A stretch of 27,961 bases of DNA from a bacterium UBP1_UBA4783 (GTDB taxonomy: Bacteria; Krumholzibacteriota; Krumholzibacteriia; Krumholzibacteriales; Krumholzibacteriaceae). Shown here one piece after another: positions 7,239-14,899 of this stretch; the stretch's first letter is position 1; the number at the start of each line of letters is the position of its first letter. Below the pieces are notes generated by a model. The model was not told the DNA's origin, made no database searches, and saw only the letters and a list, made by a program, of their open reading frames with translations. A program made the translations under genes and the position numbers. Location of the stretch: the NCBI GenBank assembly GCA_002403075.1, contig DHHB01000087.1, positions 1 to 27,961 on the forward strand. Reading direction: 5' to 3'.

Positions 7239-8269
7239 CGGACGATCGCCGAGATCCCGCCGGAGCGGACGCGCGGAGCTTCCTCGCGCGCGCCGGGCTG
7301 TGCGCGCCCGGGGCGGACGCGGTCTTCACGCCGCTCGAGGGCGGCTCGGACCGTTTCTTCGCGAGGATCGCCGCGGGCGGCAGGAGCGCCGTCCTTCTGT
7401 CGCAGGAACCCGGCTGGGAGATCGATTCCTACATCGACGTCGGACGCTTTCTGCGGCGCAACGGCGTCGGCGTCCCGGAGATATTCGCGTTCGACAGGGA
7501 GCGGGGCTTCGTCCTCATGGAGGACGTGGGCGACCTGCATCTCGACGAGGAGCTCTCGCGCGCGGACGCGGCAACGGAGACCCGGCGCTACCGGGAGGCG
7601 GTCGGCGTCCTCGTCTCGCTGGCGACCGGCGTCGCCGAAGCGATGGAGCGGGAGGGGCTCCTCGCGCAACGGATCTTCGACGAACGCGCGCTCCTCGGCG
7701 AGACCGACTACTTCGTGCGCGAGTTCGTCGAGGGCTTCTGCCGGATACCGCTGTCCCCGGGATGGGATCGCGAGCGCCGGATGATCGCTTCGGCGCTCGC
7801 CGCCGAGCCCGCGGTCTTCATGCACCGCGATTTCCAGAGCAGGAACCTGCTGGTCCAGGGCGACCGCCTCCGCGTCGTCGATTTCCAGACCGCCCACCGC
7901 GGCCCGGGGCTCTACGACGCGGCCTCGCTCCTCAAGGACGCGTACCACCCGCTCGCGGCGCCGCTTCGCCGCGCGCTCGTCGAGGAGCTCTACGGGGGCC
8001 TCCGCGAGCTCGGCCCGCGCCTCGTCGGGAGCTTCGAAGCGTACTACGGCGCCTTCGTTCTCGCCGGGATACAGAGGAACCTTCAGGCGCTCGCCGCGTT
8101 CGCCAAGCTCGGCCTGAGGAGAGGGAAGCCGAAATTCCTGGACTCGATCCCGCCGGGGCTCGATCTTCTCGAGGAAGGGGTCGCGGAGCGGGGGGATCTC
8201 CCCGCCCTCGCGTCCATGATCGCGGCGATCCGCCGGCGCATGGAGGACGGACTGACGAAAGGAACGTGA
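7235..8269 (+). CDS. amgK: AmgK-like anomeric sugar kinase (aminoglycoside phosphotransferase fold)
   Basis: Start ATG 7235 overlaps the previous stop (ATGA), giving 344 residues. The frame is open further upstream, but that part lies inside murU. The protein has the phosphotransferase (APH) fold: a glycine-rich GGSDRFFARI early on, and the catalytic loop MHRDFQSRNLLV with Asp199 and Asn204. VVDFQ follows, with the metal-binding Asp216, then the PGLYDAASLLKD helix. AmgK phosphorylates the anomeric hydroxyl of MurNAc and GlcNAc with ATP, producing the substrate of MurU. The fixed order NamZ-MurU-AmgK supports this assignment over an antibiotic kinase. The three proteins would convert a muropeptide-derived disaccharide end to UDP-MurNAc. 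Confidence is high for the fold, good for the role. Confidence 0.86.
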   Translation: MTDDRRDPAGADARSFLARAGLCAPGADAVFTPLEGGSDRFFARIAAGGRSAVLLSQEPGWEIDSYIDVGRFLRRNGVGVPEIFAFDRERGFVLMEDVGDLHLDEELSRADAATETRRYREAVGVLVSLATGVAEAMEREGLLAQRIFDERALLGETDYFVREFVEGFCRIPLSPGWDRERRMIASALAAEPAVFMHRDFQSRNLLVQGDRLRVVDFQTAHRGPGLYDAASLLKDAYHPLAAPLRRALVEELYGGLRELGPRLVGSFEAYYGAFVLAGIQRNLQALAAFAKLGLRRGKPKFLDSIPPGLDLLEEGVAERGDLPALASMIAAIRRRMEDGLTKGT

Positions 8270-8272
8270 GCC

Positions 8273-8539
8273 ATGTGGAAGGTGTTCTTCACCACGTTCG
8301 GCGTGATGTTTCTCGCGGAGCTCGGAGATAAAACGCAGCTCGCCGTGATTTCGTGCGCCTCGCGATTCCGGTCGCCCTGGACCGTCTTCGCCGGGGCGGC
8401 GCTCGCGATGGTCCTCGCGACGGCGATCGGCACGGCCGTCGGCAGCTTCCTGCCCGCCGTTCTCGGCGAACGGACGATACGGTTCGTGTCCGGCGGCCTC
8501 TTTATCGTCTTCGGGGTTCTGATCCTCGCCGGGAAGTAG
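8273..8539 (+). CDS. half-size GDT1/TMEM165 (UPF0016) cation transporter
   Basis: An 88-residue membrane protein with about three helices. It carries the family signature E-L-G-D-K-T at residues 16-21. Eukaryotic GDT1 and many bacterial homologues contain two such inverted repeats of about 90 residues; a single-repeat protein must dimerise to form a transporter. Family members move Mn2+ or Ca2+, usually in exchange for protons. It begins three bases after the kinase stop and so is probably the last gene of the namZ unit. Its stop is three bases from the stop of the convergent gene. No second half-gene is visible in this window, so a homodimer or a partner elsewhere is implied. Confidence 0.88.
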   Translation: MWKVFFTTFGVMFLAELGDKTQLAVISCASRFRSPWTVFAGAALAMVLATAIGTAVGSFLPAVLGERTIRFVSGGLFIVFGVLILAGK

Positions 8540-8542
8540 ACG

Positions 8543-8803
8543 TCAGCCCTCGACGACCTTGAAAACCGCGTCCCCCGCCCGCACGCGGTCGGGGACCTTC
8601 GTGCCGACGGAGGCGCCGGCGCCGACCTCCCCCACCTGCGCGTGCTCCACCTGGAGCGATTCGACCGTCATCTCGATATCGGTCGTATGTCCCTTGATGT
8701 GAAGCCTGTCGCCGACCTTCACGCCTCCCGCCGTGATGTCGATCGCGGCGACGCCGATCCGCGCGAAATAATCCTGCACGACGCCGACTTCGATCTCTTT
8801 CAT
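8543..8803 (-). CDS. small translation-elongation-factor-like beta-barrel protein
   Basis: The true start is ATG 8803 (MKEIEVG), giving 86 residues; upstream codons in the open frame have no family-like content. The sequence matches the stand-alone domain-2 barrel of the translation factor superfamily. Examples are FARIGVAAIDI, VGDRLHIKGHTTDIEMTVES and VRAGDAVFKV. Such proteins are usually annotated 'translation elongation factor-like' and often sit beside U32 peptidase or tRNA-hydroxylation genes. None is present here, so the gene stands alone with its own promoter. Biochemical function of the family is not established. It converges with the GDT1 gene. Confidence 0.85.
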   Translation of the reverse strand: MKEIEVGVVQDYFARIGVAAIDITAGGVKVGDRLHIKGHTTDIEMTVESLQVEHAQVGEVGAGASVGTKVPDRVRAGDAVFKVVEG

Positions 8804-8855
8804 GCTCTCATCCCCTTTCGCACGACCCGCCGGGGCCGTGCCGCCGACGCGGCCC

Positions 8856-8884
8856 AGTGTACGCCCGCGCGCGGGAAATGACAA
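8856..8884 (-). promoter_or_regulatory. candidate promoter for the elongation-factor-like gene
   Basis: On the minus strand TTGTCA (8884-8879) and TACACT (8861-8856) are 17 bases apart. The transcript would start near 8849, about 46 bases before ATG 8803. The spacer contains the palindrome CCCGCGCGCGGG. Confidence 0.5.
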
Positions 8885-8951
8885 GGCCCGAGAGCCCCGT
8901 CGAGAGCTCCGTCCGGCCGCGGCGGCCCTTCATCGGGATCGAAACGAGGCG

Positions 8952-11048
8952 TCAGACGCCGAGCTCGATCAGGCGCCCGCCGGCTTCGCGATACGCGGGA
9001 TCGCACGTGAAAAGCACGACCTGATGGGAGGCGGAGAACCGGCGGACGAGCTCGAGCGCGCGGGCCCGGCGCTCCGGATCGAAATGCACGAAGGGATCGT
9101 CGAGAAAGAGCGGCTGGCTCTCGTCCCCTCCGAGGAGATCGACGAGGGCGAGGCGGACGGCGAAGTAGAGCTGGTCCCGCGCGCCCTGGCTCAAGGCGCC
9201 GGGATCGATCCGCTCGGGCGCGGAGGCCGCGTGCGCCCCGCGCTCCCCGTCCGCCGGGGCCGGCGCCGCCGCGACGGCGAGCGTTCGGGGATCGAAGAAA
9301 AGGGTTTCGTATCGGCCGCCGGTGAGGTGCGAGAGGTACGGGGCGACCCGCGGCGGGAGCCCCTCGGCGAGCGAACCGGAGACGGCCCGCCGCGCCTCGT
9401 CGAGCGCCGCGGCGGCGATGTCGAGGACGCGCATGCGGCGCCGCGCGCGCGCGAGGTTGGCCTCCGCAGTCTCGAGGCGCTCGGCGAGGGCGGCGGCGTC
9501 GAGCGCGGGGACGGCGGCGCGCCTGCGCTCATCGTCTTCTATCTCGGCGGCGAGCCGGCGCCGGACCGCCGCCTTCCCCTCGAGCTCGCGCTCGATCGCG
9601 AGGATGCGATCCGCGTCCGCCTCGAACGCTGCGAGCGACTCCCGCTGCTCGTCGAGGGCGCGCGCCTCGACCGCGGCCGCGCCGTACTCCCCGTCCAGCG
9701 TTTCGATGAGACCCCCGGAAGCGCTCCCGGCGCCCCCGGCAGCCTCATCGAAACGAGCGGCGACGTCGCGAAGGGTCTCGCCGAGACGCGCGGCTTCCTC
9801 GAGCGCCGCGCGCGCCTTCTCCACGGACGAGCCGGGGAACCACGCCGCGCGCGCCTCCCGGAGACGAGCGAGATCGGATTCGTCCGCGGCCGCGCCCGAA
9901 GCCGCGTTCGCGCGGCGGCGAAGGACCCATAGCGCGACAAGGGCGATACCGGCGGCCGACGCCGCGAAAAACGCGCGATGCAGGAGCGAACCGAGCGCGA
10001 CGCCCGCGGCGAGCAGGAGAAGCCCGGCCGCGAGGAGCCCGGACGCCGGCCCCGGCCGGGCCGCCGCGCGGGGCGTTTCGCGCTCTCGCTCGAGCGCCGA
10101 CTCCCTCTCGAGGGCGCCGCGAAGCTCCGCGATCCGCGCCGCGTCCGCCCCGCGCAGGGGCTCCGGCAGACGTTCGAGAGCCGCGAGCGCTTTCTCGCGC
10201 ACGGCCGAAAGCTCGCGAAGCCGCTCGATCTTTTTGCGCAGACCGCCGGCCTTCGCCCTCGCCTCCGCCCCCCGCGACGCGAGATCGCGGTATCGGGCAG
10301 CCCGGTCGCGCTTCATCGCGAGCGCCTCGAGATCGCGTTCGACCTCTTCGAGCGACGTGCGCCGCGCGGCGATCGAGCGCGAGAGCTCCTCGCGGCGCTT
10401 CGCCGCGGCGCGCGCCTCCTCGAAAGCTGCGCTCGCCGCGGCGCGCTCCTCCGTGAACCGCTTGACGGCCCCCCAGTTCTCTTCCTTGGCCGGGTGGCCG
10501 AGCCCCCGCGCGAGATCCTTGCGCATGCGGTCGATGATCTCGGCGGCCCGCGCCGGGCCCGACGCCCCCCCGCCGCCGCCGACGATCTCCTCGAGGCGTT
10601 CCCCGATGTTCGCCGAGCCGTCCGCGGCGCGGGCGAGCTCTCCGTGGCGCACGCCACAGACGCGGAGAAAGAGATCCTCGTCCGCTATGGGCAGACGCGC
10701 GGCGAGAAACGCTTCGACGGCTTTTCCGCGCGCCGCTGGCGCGGACTCGCCGTCGATGAAGATCTCTTGAGACTTCGCTCGGAAATCGCGGACGAGACGG
10801 TGGCGACGATCGCCGACGAAGAACAGAAGCTCGAGCCGGAAGAGATCCGGGCTGCCCCACCGGGAAAGGGACCGCACCTCCGCGCTCCGCGACCCGGCGT
10901 CGGTGAACAGGGCCGTCGTCATCGCGCGAAAGAGGCCGCTTTTTCCCCCTTCGTTCGGCGCGAGAACCACGTTGAAGCCCCGGTCGAAGGACGCGTCGAG
11001 CGCGCGAAACGCGTGAAAGTTGTCGACGATCAGACGTTCGATCCACAC
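8952..11048 (-). CDS. yhaN: YhaN-like ABC-type ATPase (SbcC/Rad50-related) with central membrane hairpin
   Basis: A GTG start (11048) gives 698 residues. The N-terminal half has WIERLIVDNFHAF and the P-loop APNEGGKS (residues 30-37), then VCGVRHGELA. Two coiled-coil arms flank two hydrophobic helices at about residues 332-376, the layout of Bacillus YhaN. The C-terminal half has the ABC signature LSQGARDQ (near residue 617) and Walker B LFLDDPFVHFD (near 649). The protein pairs with the YhaO-like phosphoesterase encoded 34 bases upstream, as SbcC pairs with SbcD, and probably acts in DNA end processing at the membrane. It is shorter than Bacillus YhaN (about 960), through reduced coiled coil. 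The P-loop starts with Ala instead of the usual Gly. Function is inferred from the family pair. Confidence 0.9.
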   Translation of the reverse strand: MWIERLIVDNFHAFRALDASFDRGFNVVLAPNEGGKSGLFRAMTTALFTDAGSRSAEVRSLSRWGSPDLFRLELLFFVGDRRHRLVRDFRAKSQEIFIDGESAPAARGKAVEAFLAARLPIADEDLFLRVCGVRHGELARAADGSANIGERLEEIVGGGGGASGPARAAEIIDRMRKDLARGLGHPAKEENWGAVKRFTEERAAASAAFEEARAAAKRREELSRSIAARRTSLEEVERDLEALAMKRDRAARYRDLASRGAEARAKAGGLRKKIERLRELSAVREKALAALERLPEPLRGADAARIAELRGALERESALERERETPRAAARPGPASGLLAAGLLLLAAGVALGSLLHRAFFAASAAGIALVALWVLRRRANAASGAAADESDLARLREARAAWFPGSSVEKARAALEEAARLGETLRDVAARFDEAAGGAGSASGGLIETLDGEYGAAAVEARALDEQRESLAAFEADADRILAIERELEGKAAVRRRLAAEIEDDERRRAAVPALDAAALAERLETAEANLARARRRMRVLDIAAAALDEARRAVSGSLAEGLPPRVAPYLSHLTGGRYETLFFDPRTLAVAAAPAPADGERGAHAASAPERIDPGALSQGARDQLYFAVRLALVDLLGGDESQPLFLDDPFVHFDPERRARALELVRRFSASHQVVLFTCDPAYREAGGRLIELGV

Positions 11049-11082
11049 GAGGCGCCGTCCCTTTCGCGCCGCCGGGCGGCCG

Positions 11083-12228
11083 CTACGAGGGGTCCCTCCC
11101 CTTGAGAACCTGCATGCCGATCTGAAGCGCCTCCTCGCGGAGCCCGCGATCGGCGCCTGCCGCCCCGTCGATCGCGCGGAGCATGATCCGCGCGAACCGG
11201 CCGGCCACCGTGTCCTCCGAAACGGCGAGAAGCTCGTCCCGGGCGATCTCCCGCGCGGGGCCCTCGCCGGCGAGACGCACGGAGAAGTAGTTACCGGCGA
11301 GAACCGCGGCCGCGGCCTCCGCGTCGATCGCCGCCTCCATGCCGACGTACCCCGAGAGCTCGAGCTCGACGATGAGATCGGGATCGGGCGCGGCCGCCTC
11401 GGCGACCTTCCGCACGAGCTCTTCGGTGGCGCCGAGCCCCGTGCAGTCGACGGAAACGCGCCGCAGACGCCTCCGTCCGACGTCGAGCCGCTCGACGAGC
11501 GTCCCGGCCGAAGAGAGCGCGACCGAGACGACCGTACCGGCCCCCTGCTGGTCGCGCGCGACGATCTCCGGAGAACCGCTGTAGTACGCGGGAGGTCCGT
11601 CGGGCCTCACGCAGCGATGGGAATGCCAGTGGCCGAACGCGACGTAATCGAACCCTCCGCGGAGCTCCTCGAGGCGCAGCGGCTCCTCCCGGGGATCGAG
11701 GGGAGGACCGGCCCCGGCGACCGAGCCGTGCGCGAGACAGACGTTGTAGCGGCACTCCGAGAGCGGCGCGAGCGCGCCGAGCGCCCCCGGCGCGGGGGAC
11801 GGCGCGGTCAAAACGGCGCCGTGGACGGCGAGCGAGAGATCGGGAAACAGGGCGACGGGGCGGCCCGGGGTCAGGACGACCACGCTGCCGCAGGCCTCGA
11901 AGCGCGTCCGCTCGCGATCGAGAACGGAGCCGGGCGCGTGACAGTCGTGGCTGCCGGGGAGGATCACGACGCGGCAGAGCGGCCCCGCCCCCGCGAGACA
12001 TCCCGCCGCGAACGCCACGTCGCTCTCGCGAACGTCGAACGCCGAATCGAAGAGATCCCCCGCGACGAGGATCAACCGGCAGTCGCGCTCCCGAGCGATC
12101 GCGACCGTTCGCTCGAGGGCGCCGCGGAGCGCGCGCCGCTGCTCGTCGCCCCTCGCGCCGAGGAAGCGGAACGGAGCGCCGAGGTGAACGTCCGAAGTGT
12201 GGAGCATCCGCAGCTCGTCCGCGCTCAT
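11083..12228 (-). CDS. yhaO: YhaO-like metallophosphoesterase (SbcD/Mre11-type nuclease)
   Basis: Start ATG 12228, preceded by GGAGGGCGGG, gives 381 residues; the open frame extends upstream only through the neighbouring gene. Calcineurin-like metal-binding motifs are in order: TSDVHLG (Asp13, His15), GDLFD (56-60), GSHD (91-94) and, later, GHWHSH. SPEIVARDQQGAG and a C-terminal capping region follow, as in the DNA exonuclease YhaO/SbcD group. It is expected to bind two metal ions and cleave DNA together with the YhaN-like ATPase encoded next. The third motif is normally GNHD; here Ser92 takes the place of the metal-ligand Asn. Its start overlaps the stop of the TIM-barrel gene by four bases, so translation of the two is coupled. 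Confidence 0.9.
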   Translation of the reverse strand: MSADELRMLHTSDVHLGAPFRFLGARGDEQRRALRGALERTVAIARERDCRLILVAGDLFDSAFDVRESDVAFAAGCLAGAGPLCRVVILPGSHDCHAPGSVLDRERTRFEACGSVVVLTPGRPVALFPDLSLAVHGAVLTAPSPAPGALGALAPLSECRYNVCLAHGSVAGAGPPLDPREEPLRLEELRGGFDYVAFGHWHSHRCVRPDGPPAYYSGSPEIVARDQQGAGTVVSVALSSAGTLVERLDVGRRRLRRVSVDCTGLGATEELVRKVAEAAAPDPDLIVELELSGYVGMEAAIDAEAAAAVLAGNYFSVRLAGEGPAREIARDELLAVSEDTVAGRFARIMLRAIDGAAGADRGLREEALQIGMQVLKGRDPS

Positions 12229-13025
12229 CCCGCCCTCCGGACGCCACCCGGGATCATCCCGAGCGACTCGAGGTAATCCCTCCCCGCGGCAGCGCGCGCG
12301 ATATCGACTTCGAGGGTCATGAGGGGAGGCTCCGCGGCGCCTTCGAGGATCGCGGCGAGGGCCGGAAAATCGAATATGCCCGATCCCGGCGGCAGGTGGT
12401 CGTCGGAGAGCCCGTCGTTGTCGTGGAGATGGAGCGCGGCCACGCGGTCGCCGAGGCGGTCCCACCACCGGGAAACGGGAAGCCGGGAGAAAGCGGCGAC
12501 GTGTCCCGTGTCGAGGCAGACCGAGACGGAGCCGCGCGGCAGCGCATCGACGAGACGCTCGAGCTCTTCGGGGGTCCGCTCCCAGACGTTCTCGAGCGCG
12601 ACGCGCACCCCGAGCGTACGGGCCGACCCGGCCACGGCCGTCATGCGCTCGCTCCAGTTTCGCATCCAGTCGCGGAGCCCCGCCCGCGAGAAGAACGGGG
12701 AATAGTTCGTGTGAACGACCATGACGGAGCCGCCGAGCGCCGCGGTCGCGGCGAGGCCCCGTTCGAGGCATTCGGCGCTGTAGCCGGCGATGTGTCCGTT
12801 GAGGCTCGCGACGTCGAGACCGAGATAGGGGCCGTGCACGAGAGCGCCCGCGCCCCCTTCGTCGAGGAGGGCGCGCATGCGCGAGAGGGAAGCGGCGTCG
12901 AGGAGACGCAAGTGCTCGACGTCCGCCATGCGGATCTCCGGGAGGAACCCCTCGCGGCGCGCGGCGGCGAGCCCTCCGTCGAATCTATCGAGCATGACGC
13001 TGACGTGGAACCGCGTGCCGTTCAC
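12225..13025 (-). CDS. sugar phosphate isomerase/epimerase-type TIM barrel (AP endonuclease 2 superfamily)
   Basis: A GTG start (13025) with GGAGGAG four bases upstream gives 266 residues. A longer open frame exists but runs antisense through the formimidoyltransferase gene. Features of the xylose-isomerase-like TIM barrel are HVSVMLDR, VHGPYLGLDVASL, VMVVHTNYSPF, VALENVWERTPEEL, CLDTGHVAAFS and HLHDNDG..DDHLPPGSG. The Glu, Asp-His and His residues in these blocks are the usual divalent-metal ligands. Most relatives (COG1082) isomerise or epimerise sugars; the same fold includes endonuclease IV. The gene is translationally coupled (ATGA) to the YhaO-YhaN DNA repair pair, which leaves a nucleic-acid role possible. 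The family call is firm, the substrate unknown. Confidence 0.88.
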   Translation of the reverse strand: MNGTRFHVSVMLDRFDGGLAAARREGFLPEIRMADVEHLRLLDAASLSRMRALLDEGGAGALVHGPYLGLDVASLNGHIAGYSAECLERGLAATAALGGSVMVVHTNYSPFFSRAGLRDWMRNWSERMTAVAGSARTLGVRVALENVWERTPEELERLVDALPRGSVSVCLDTGHVAAFSRLPVSRWWDRLGDRVAALHLHDNDGLSDDHLPPGSGIFDFPALAAILEGAAEPPLMTLEVDIARAAAGRDYLESLGMIPGGVRRAG

Positions 13026-13051
13026 GGATCTCCTCCGGAGCACAACCGTCC

Positions 13052-13080
13052 TTGACCGTCGCGCGCGCCCTCTGTATGCT
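13052..13080 (+). promoter_or_regulatory. candidate promoter for the ftcD operon
   Basis: TTGACC (13052-13057) and TATGCT (13075-13080) are separated by 17 bases. Transcription would start near 13087, about 95 bases before ATG 13182. The site sits just upstream of the divergent TIM-barrel gene, in a 156-base shared intergenic region. No equally good promoter was found for that gene. Confidence 0.45.
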
Positions 13081-13181
13081 TCATCCGGTCCGCCGCGACG
13101 CGCCGCGCCGGCGGGCGTGAACGTATCATATTGTCCGACCGCCGCGCAAGGGCGGCCCTTCGGCACGAGGTGATGCACGGA

Positions 13182-14858
13182 ATGAAGCTCGTCGAATGCG
13201 TTCCGAATTTCAGCGAAGGACGCGACGCCGCGAAGATCGAGCGGATCGCGGCCTCGATCCGCGGGGTCGAGGGAGTGAAGCTCCTCGACGTCGATCCCGG
13301 CAAGGACACGAACAGGACGGTCGTCACCTTCATCGGCGGACCCGAGGAGGTCCTCGAAGCCGCGTTCCGGGCCGTCGCCGCGGCGGCCGAGGCGATCGAC
13401 ATGCGCTCGCACGCCGGCGCGCACGCGCGCCTCGGCGCGACGGACGTCTGTCCGTTCGTTCCCGTCTCGGGCGTCACGATGGCCGAATGCGCTGAGCTCG
13501 CCCGCAGGCTCGGGGCGCGCGTCGGCTCCGAGCTCGGCATCCCCGTGTACCTCTACGAGGAAGCCGCATCCGATCCCGCCCGCCGCAACCTCGCCGACAT
13601 CCGCGCCGGGGAGTACGAGGGTCTCCCGGAAAAGCTCAAGGATCCGAGGTGGAAGCCCGATTTCGGCCCCGCTTCCTTCAACCCCAAGACCGGCGCGACC
13701 GTCGTCGGGGCGCGGGAGTTCCTCATCGCCTTCAACGTCAATCTCAATACGCGCGACGTGCGCATCGCGCGCGAGATCGCCTTCGATCTTCGCGAAAAGG
13801 GGCGCGCGAAGCGCGACGCCGCCGGCGCGATCTGCAAGGACGACAGCGGCTGCACGGTCTTCGCGCCGGGAAAATTCAAGGCCTGCAAGGCCGTCGGCTG
13901 GTACATGGAGGATCTCGGGCGCGCGCAGATATCGATGAACCTCGTGAACTACAAGGTGACCGCGCCGCACGCCGTCTTCGACGAGGCGTGCGCCCTCGCT
14001 GACAAGCTCGGCGTCCGCGTGACGGGGAGCGAGCTCGTCGGCCTCATCCCGCTCGAGGCGATGATTCGGGCGGGGCGCCATTACCTCGCGAAACAGGGCA
14101 AGACGGCCGGGGTTCCCGAGTCGGAGCTCGTCCACGTCGCCGTCCTCTCGATGGGTCTCGGCGAGCTCTACCCCTTCGAACCGGACAAGAAGATCATCGA
14201 GTACCAGTTCCGGACCGCGGGGGCTCTCGCCGGCATGACGGTGAGCCGGTTCGTCGACGTCCTCTCGACCGACTCCCCCGCCCCCGGCGGCGGAAGCGTG
14301 GCGGCCCTCTGCGGCGCCCTGAGCTGCGCCCTCTCGTCCATGGTCGCCGCGCTGACGCACGGCAAGAAGGGGTACGAGAACGCGTTCGCCGAGATGGAAC
14401 GCGTGGGAACCGGCGCGCAGGAGCTCGCGGCCGCCTTCCTCGCGGACGTCGACCGCGACACGGCCGCCTTCAACCGGGTGATGGACGCGATGCGCCTTCC
14501 GAAATCGACGGACGCGGAAAAGGGAGCGCGCGCGGCGGCGATCGAGGAGGCGACGAAGGGCGCGACCCTCGTCCCCCTCGGGGTGCTTCGGCGCTGCCGC
14601 GAAGCGGTCGCGCACGCCGGCGCGGTCGTCCGGCACGGCAACAGAAACTCGACGAGCGACGGCGGCGTGGCGGCGGCCGCGGCCCGAACGGCCGCCGAGG
14701 GCGCCTATCTCAACGTGAAGATCAATCTCCCCGGCATCGCGGACGCCGCGTGGAAGAGCGAGACGCTCGAGGAGGCGCGGGCGCTGCGCGACGAGATCGT
14801 CCGCGACGCGGAAGAGGCGATCCGCAGCTGCGAGGAGATCATGGACGCGGCGAAGTAG
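13182..14858 (+). CDS. ftcD: fused glutamate formimidoyltransferase / formimidotetrahydrofolate cyclodeaminase
   Basis: Start ATG 13182 fits the family N-terminus MKLVECVPNFSEGRD, with GAGG about 11 bases upstream; an in-frame ATG at 13173 is less likely. The 558 residues contain the transferase N-domain (1-180) with RSHAGAHARLGATDVCPF, where His81 aligns with the catalytic His82 of the human enzyme as far as can be judged by eye. The transferase C-domain follows (to about 300), with GRAQISMNLVNYKVTAPH. The helical cyclodeaminase domain starts near residue 350 (SRFVDVLSTDSPAPGGGS). The enzyme moves the formimino group from formiminoglutamate to tetrahydrofolate, then deaminates it to methenyl-tetrahydrofolate. 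This ends histidine breakdown and feeds one-carbon units. No other hut gene is present; the next gene is glucose-6-phosphate isomerase. Confidence 0.95.
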   Translation: MKLVECVPNFSEGRDAAKIERIAASIRGVEGVKLLDVDPGKDTNRTVVTFIGGPEEVLEAAFRAVAAAAEAIDMRSHAGAHARLGATDVCPFVPVSGVTMAECAELARRLGARVGSELGIPVYLYEEAASDPARRNLADIRAGEYEGLPEKLKDPRWKPDFGPASFNPKTGATVVGAREFLIAFNVNLNTRDVRIAREIAFDLREKGRAKRDAAGAICKDDSGCTVFAPGKFKACKAVGWYMEDLGRAQISMNLVNYKVTAPHAVFDEACALADKLGVRVTGSELVGLIPLEAMIRAGRHYLAKQGKTAGVPESELVHVAVLSMGLGELYPFEPDKKIIEYQFRTAGALAGMTVSRFVDVLSTDSPAPGGGSVAALCGALSCALSSMVAALTHGKKGYENAFAEMERVGTGAQELAAAFLADVDRDTAAFNRVMDAMRLPKSTDAEKGARAAAIEEATKGATLVPLGVLRRCREAVAHAGAVVRHGNRNSTSDGGVAAAAARTAAEGAYLNVKINLPGIADAAWKSETLEEARALRDEIVRDAEEAIRSCEEIMDAAK

Positions 14859-14899
14859 CGCGCATGCGCCGCCGCGCCGCCCGGAATGAAGGAGGCGGC

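Noticed and set aside
7235..8269. Aminoglycoside resistance kinase
   Set aside because: The fold is shared, but position directly after NamZ- and MurU-like genes fits the AmgK sugar kinase much better.
9322..10770. 482-codon plus-strand open frame inside yhaN
   Set aside because: Ser/Arg/Ala repeats without any motif; the opposite strand has a clear ABC ATPase.
13026..14636. Upstream extension of the TIM-barrel frame to 803 codons
   Set aside because: The extra part lies antisense to ftcD and has no recognisable fold. GTG 13025 with a ribosome site fits the family start.
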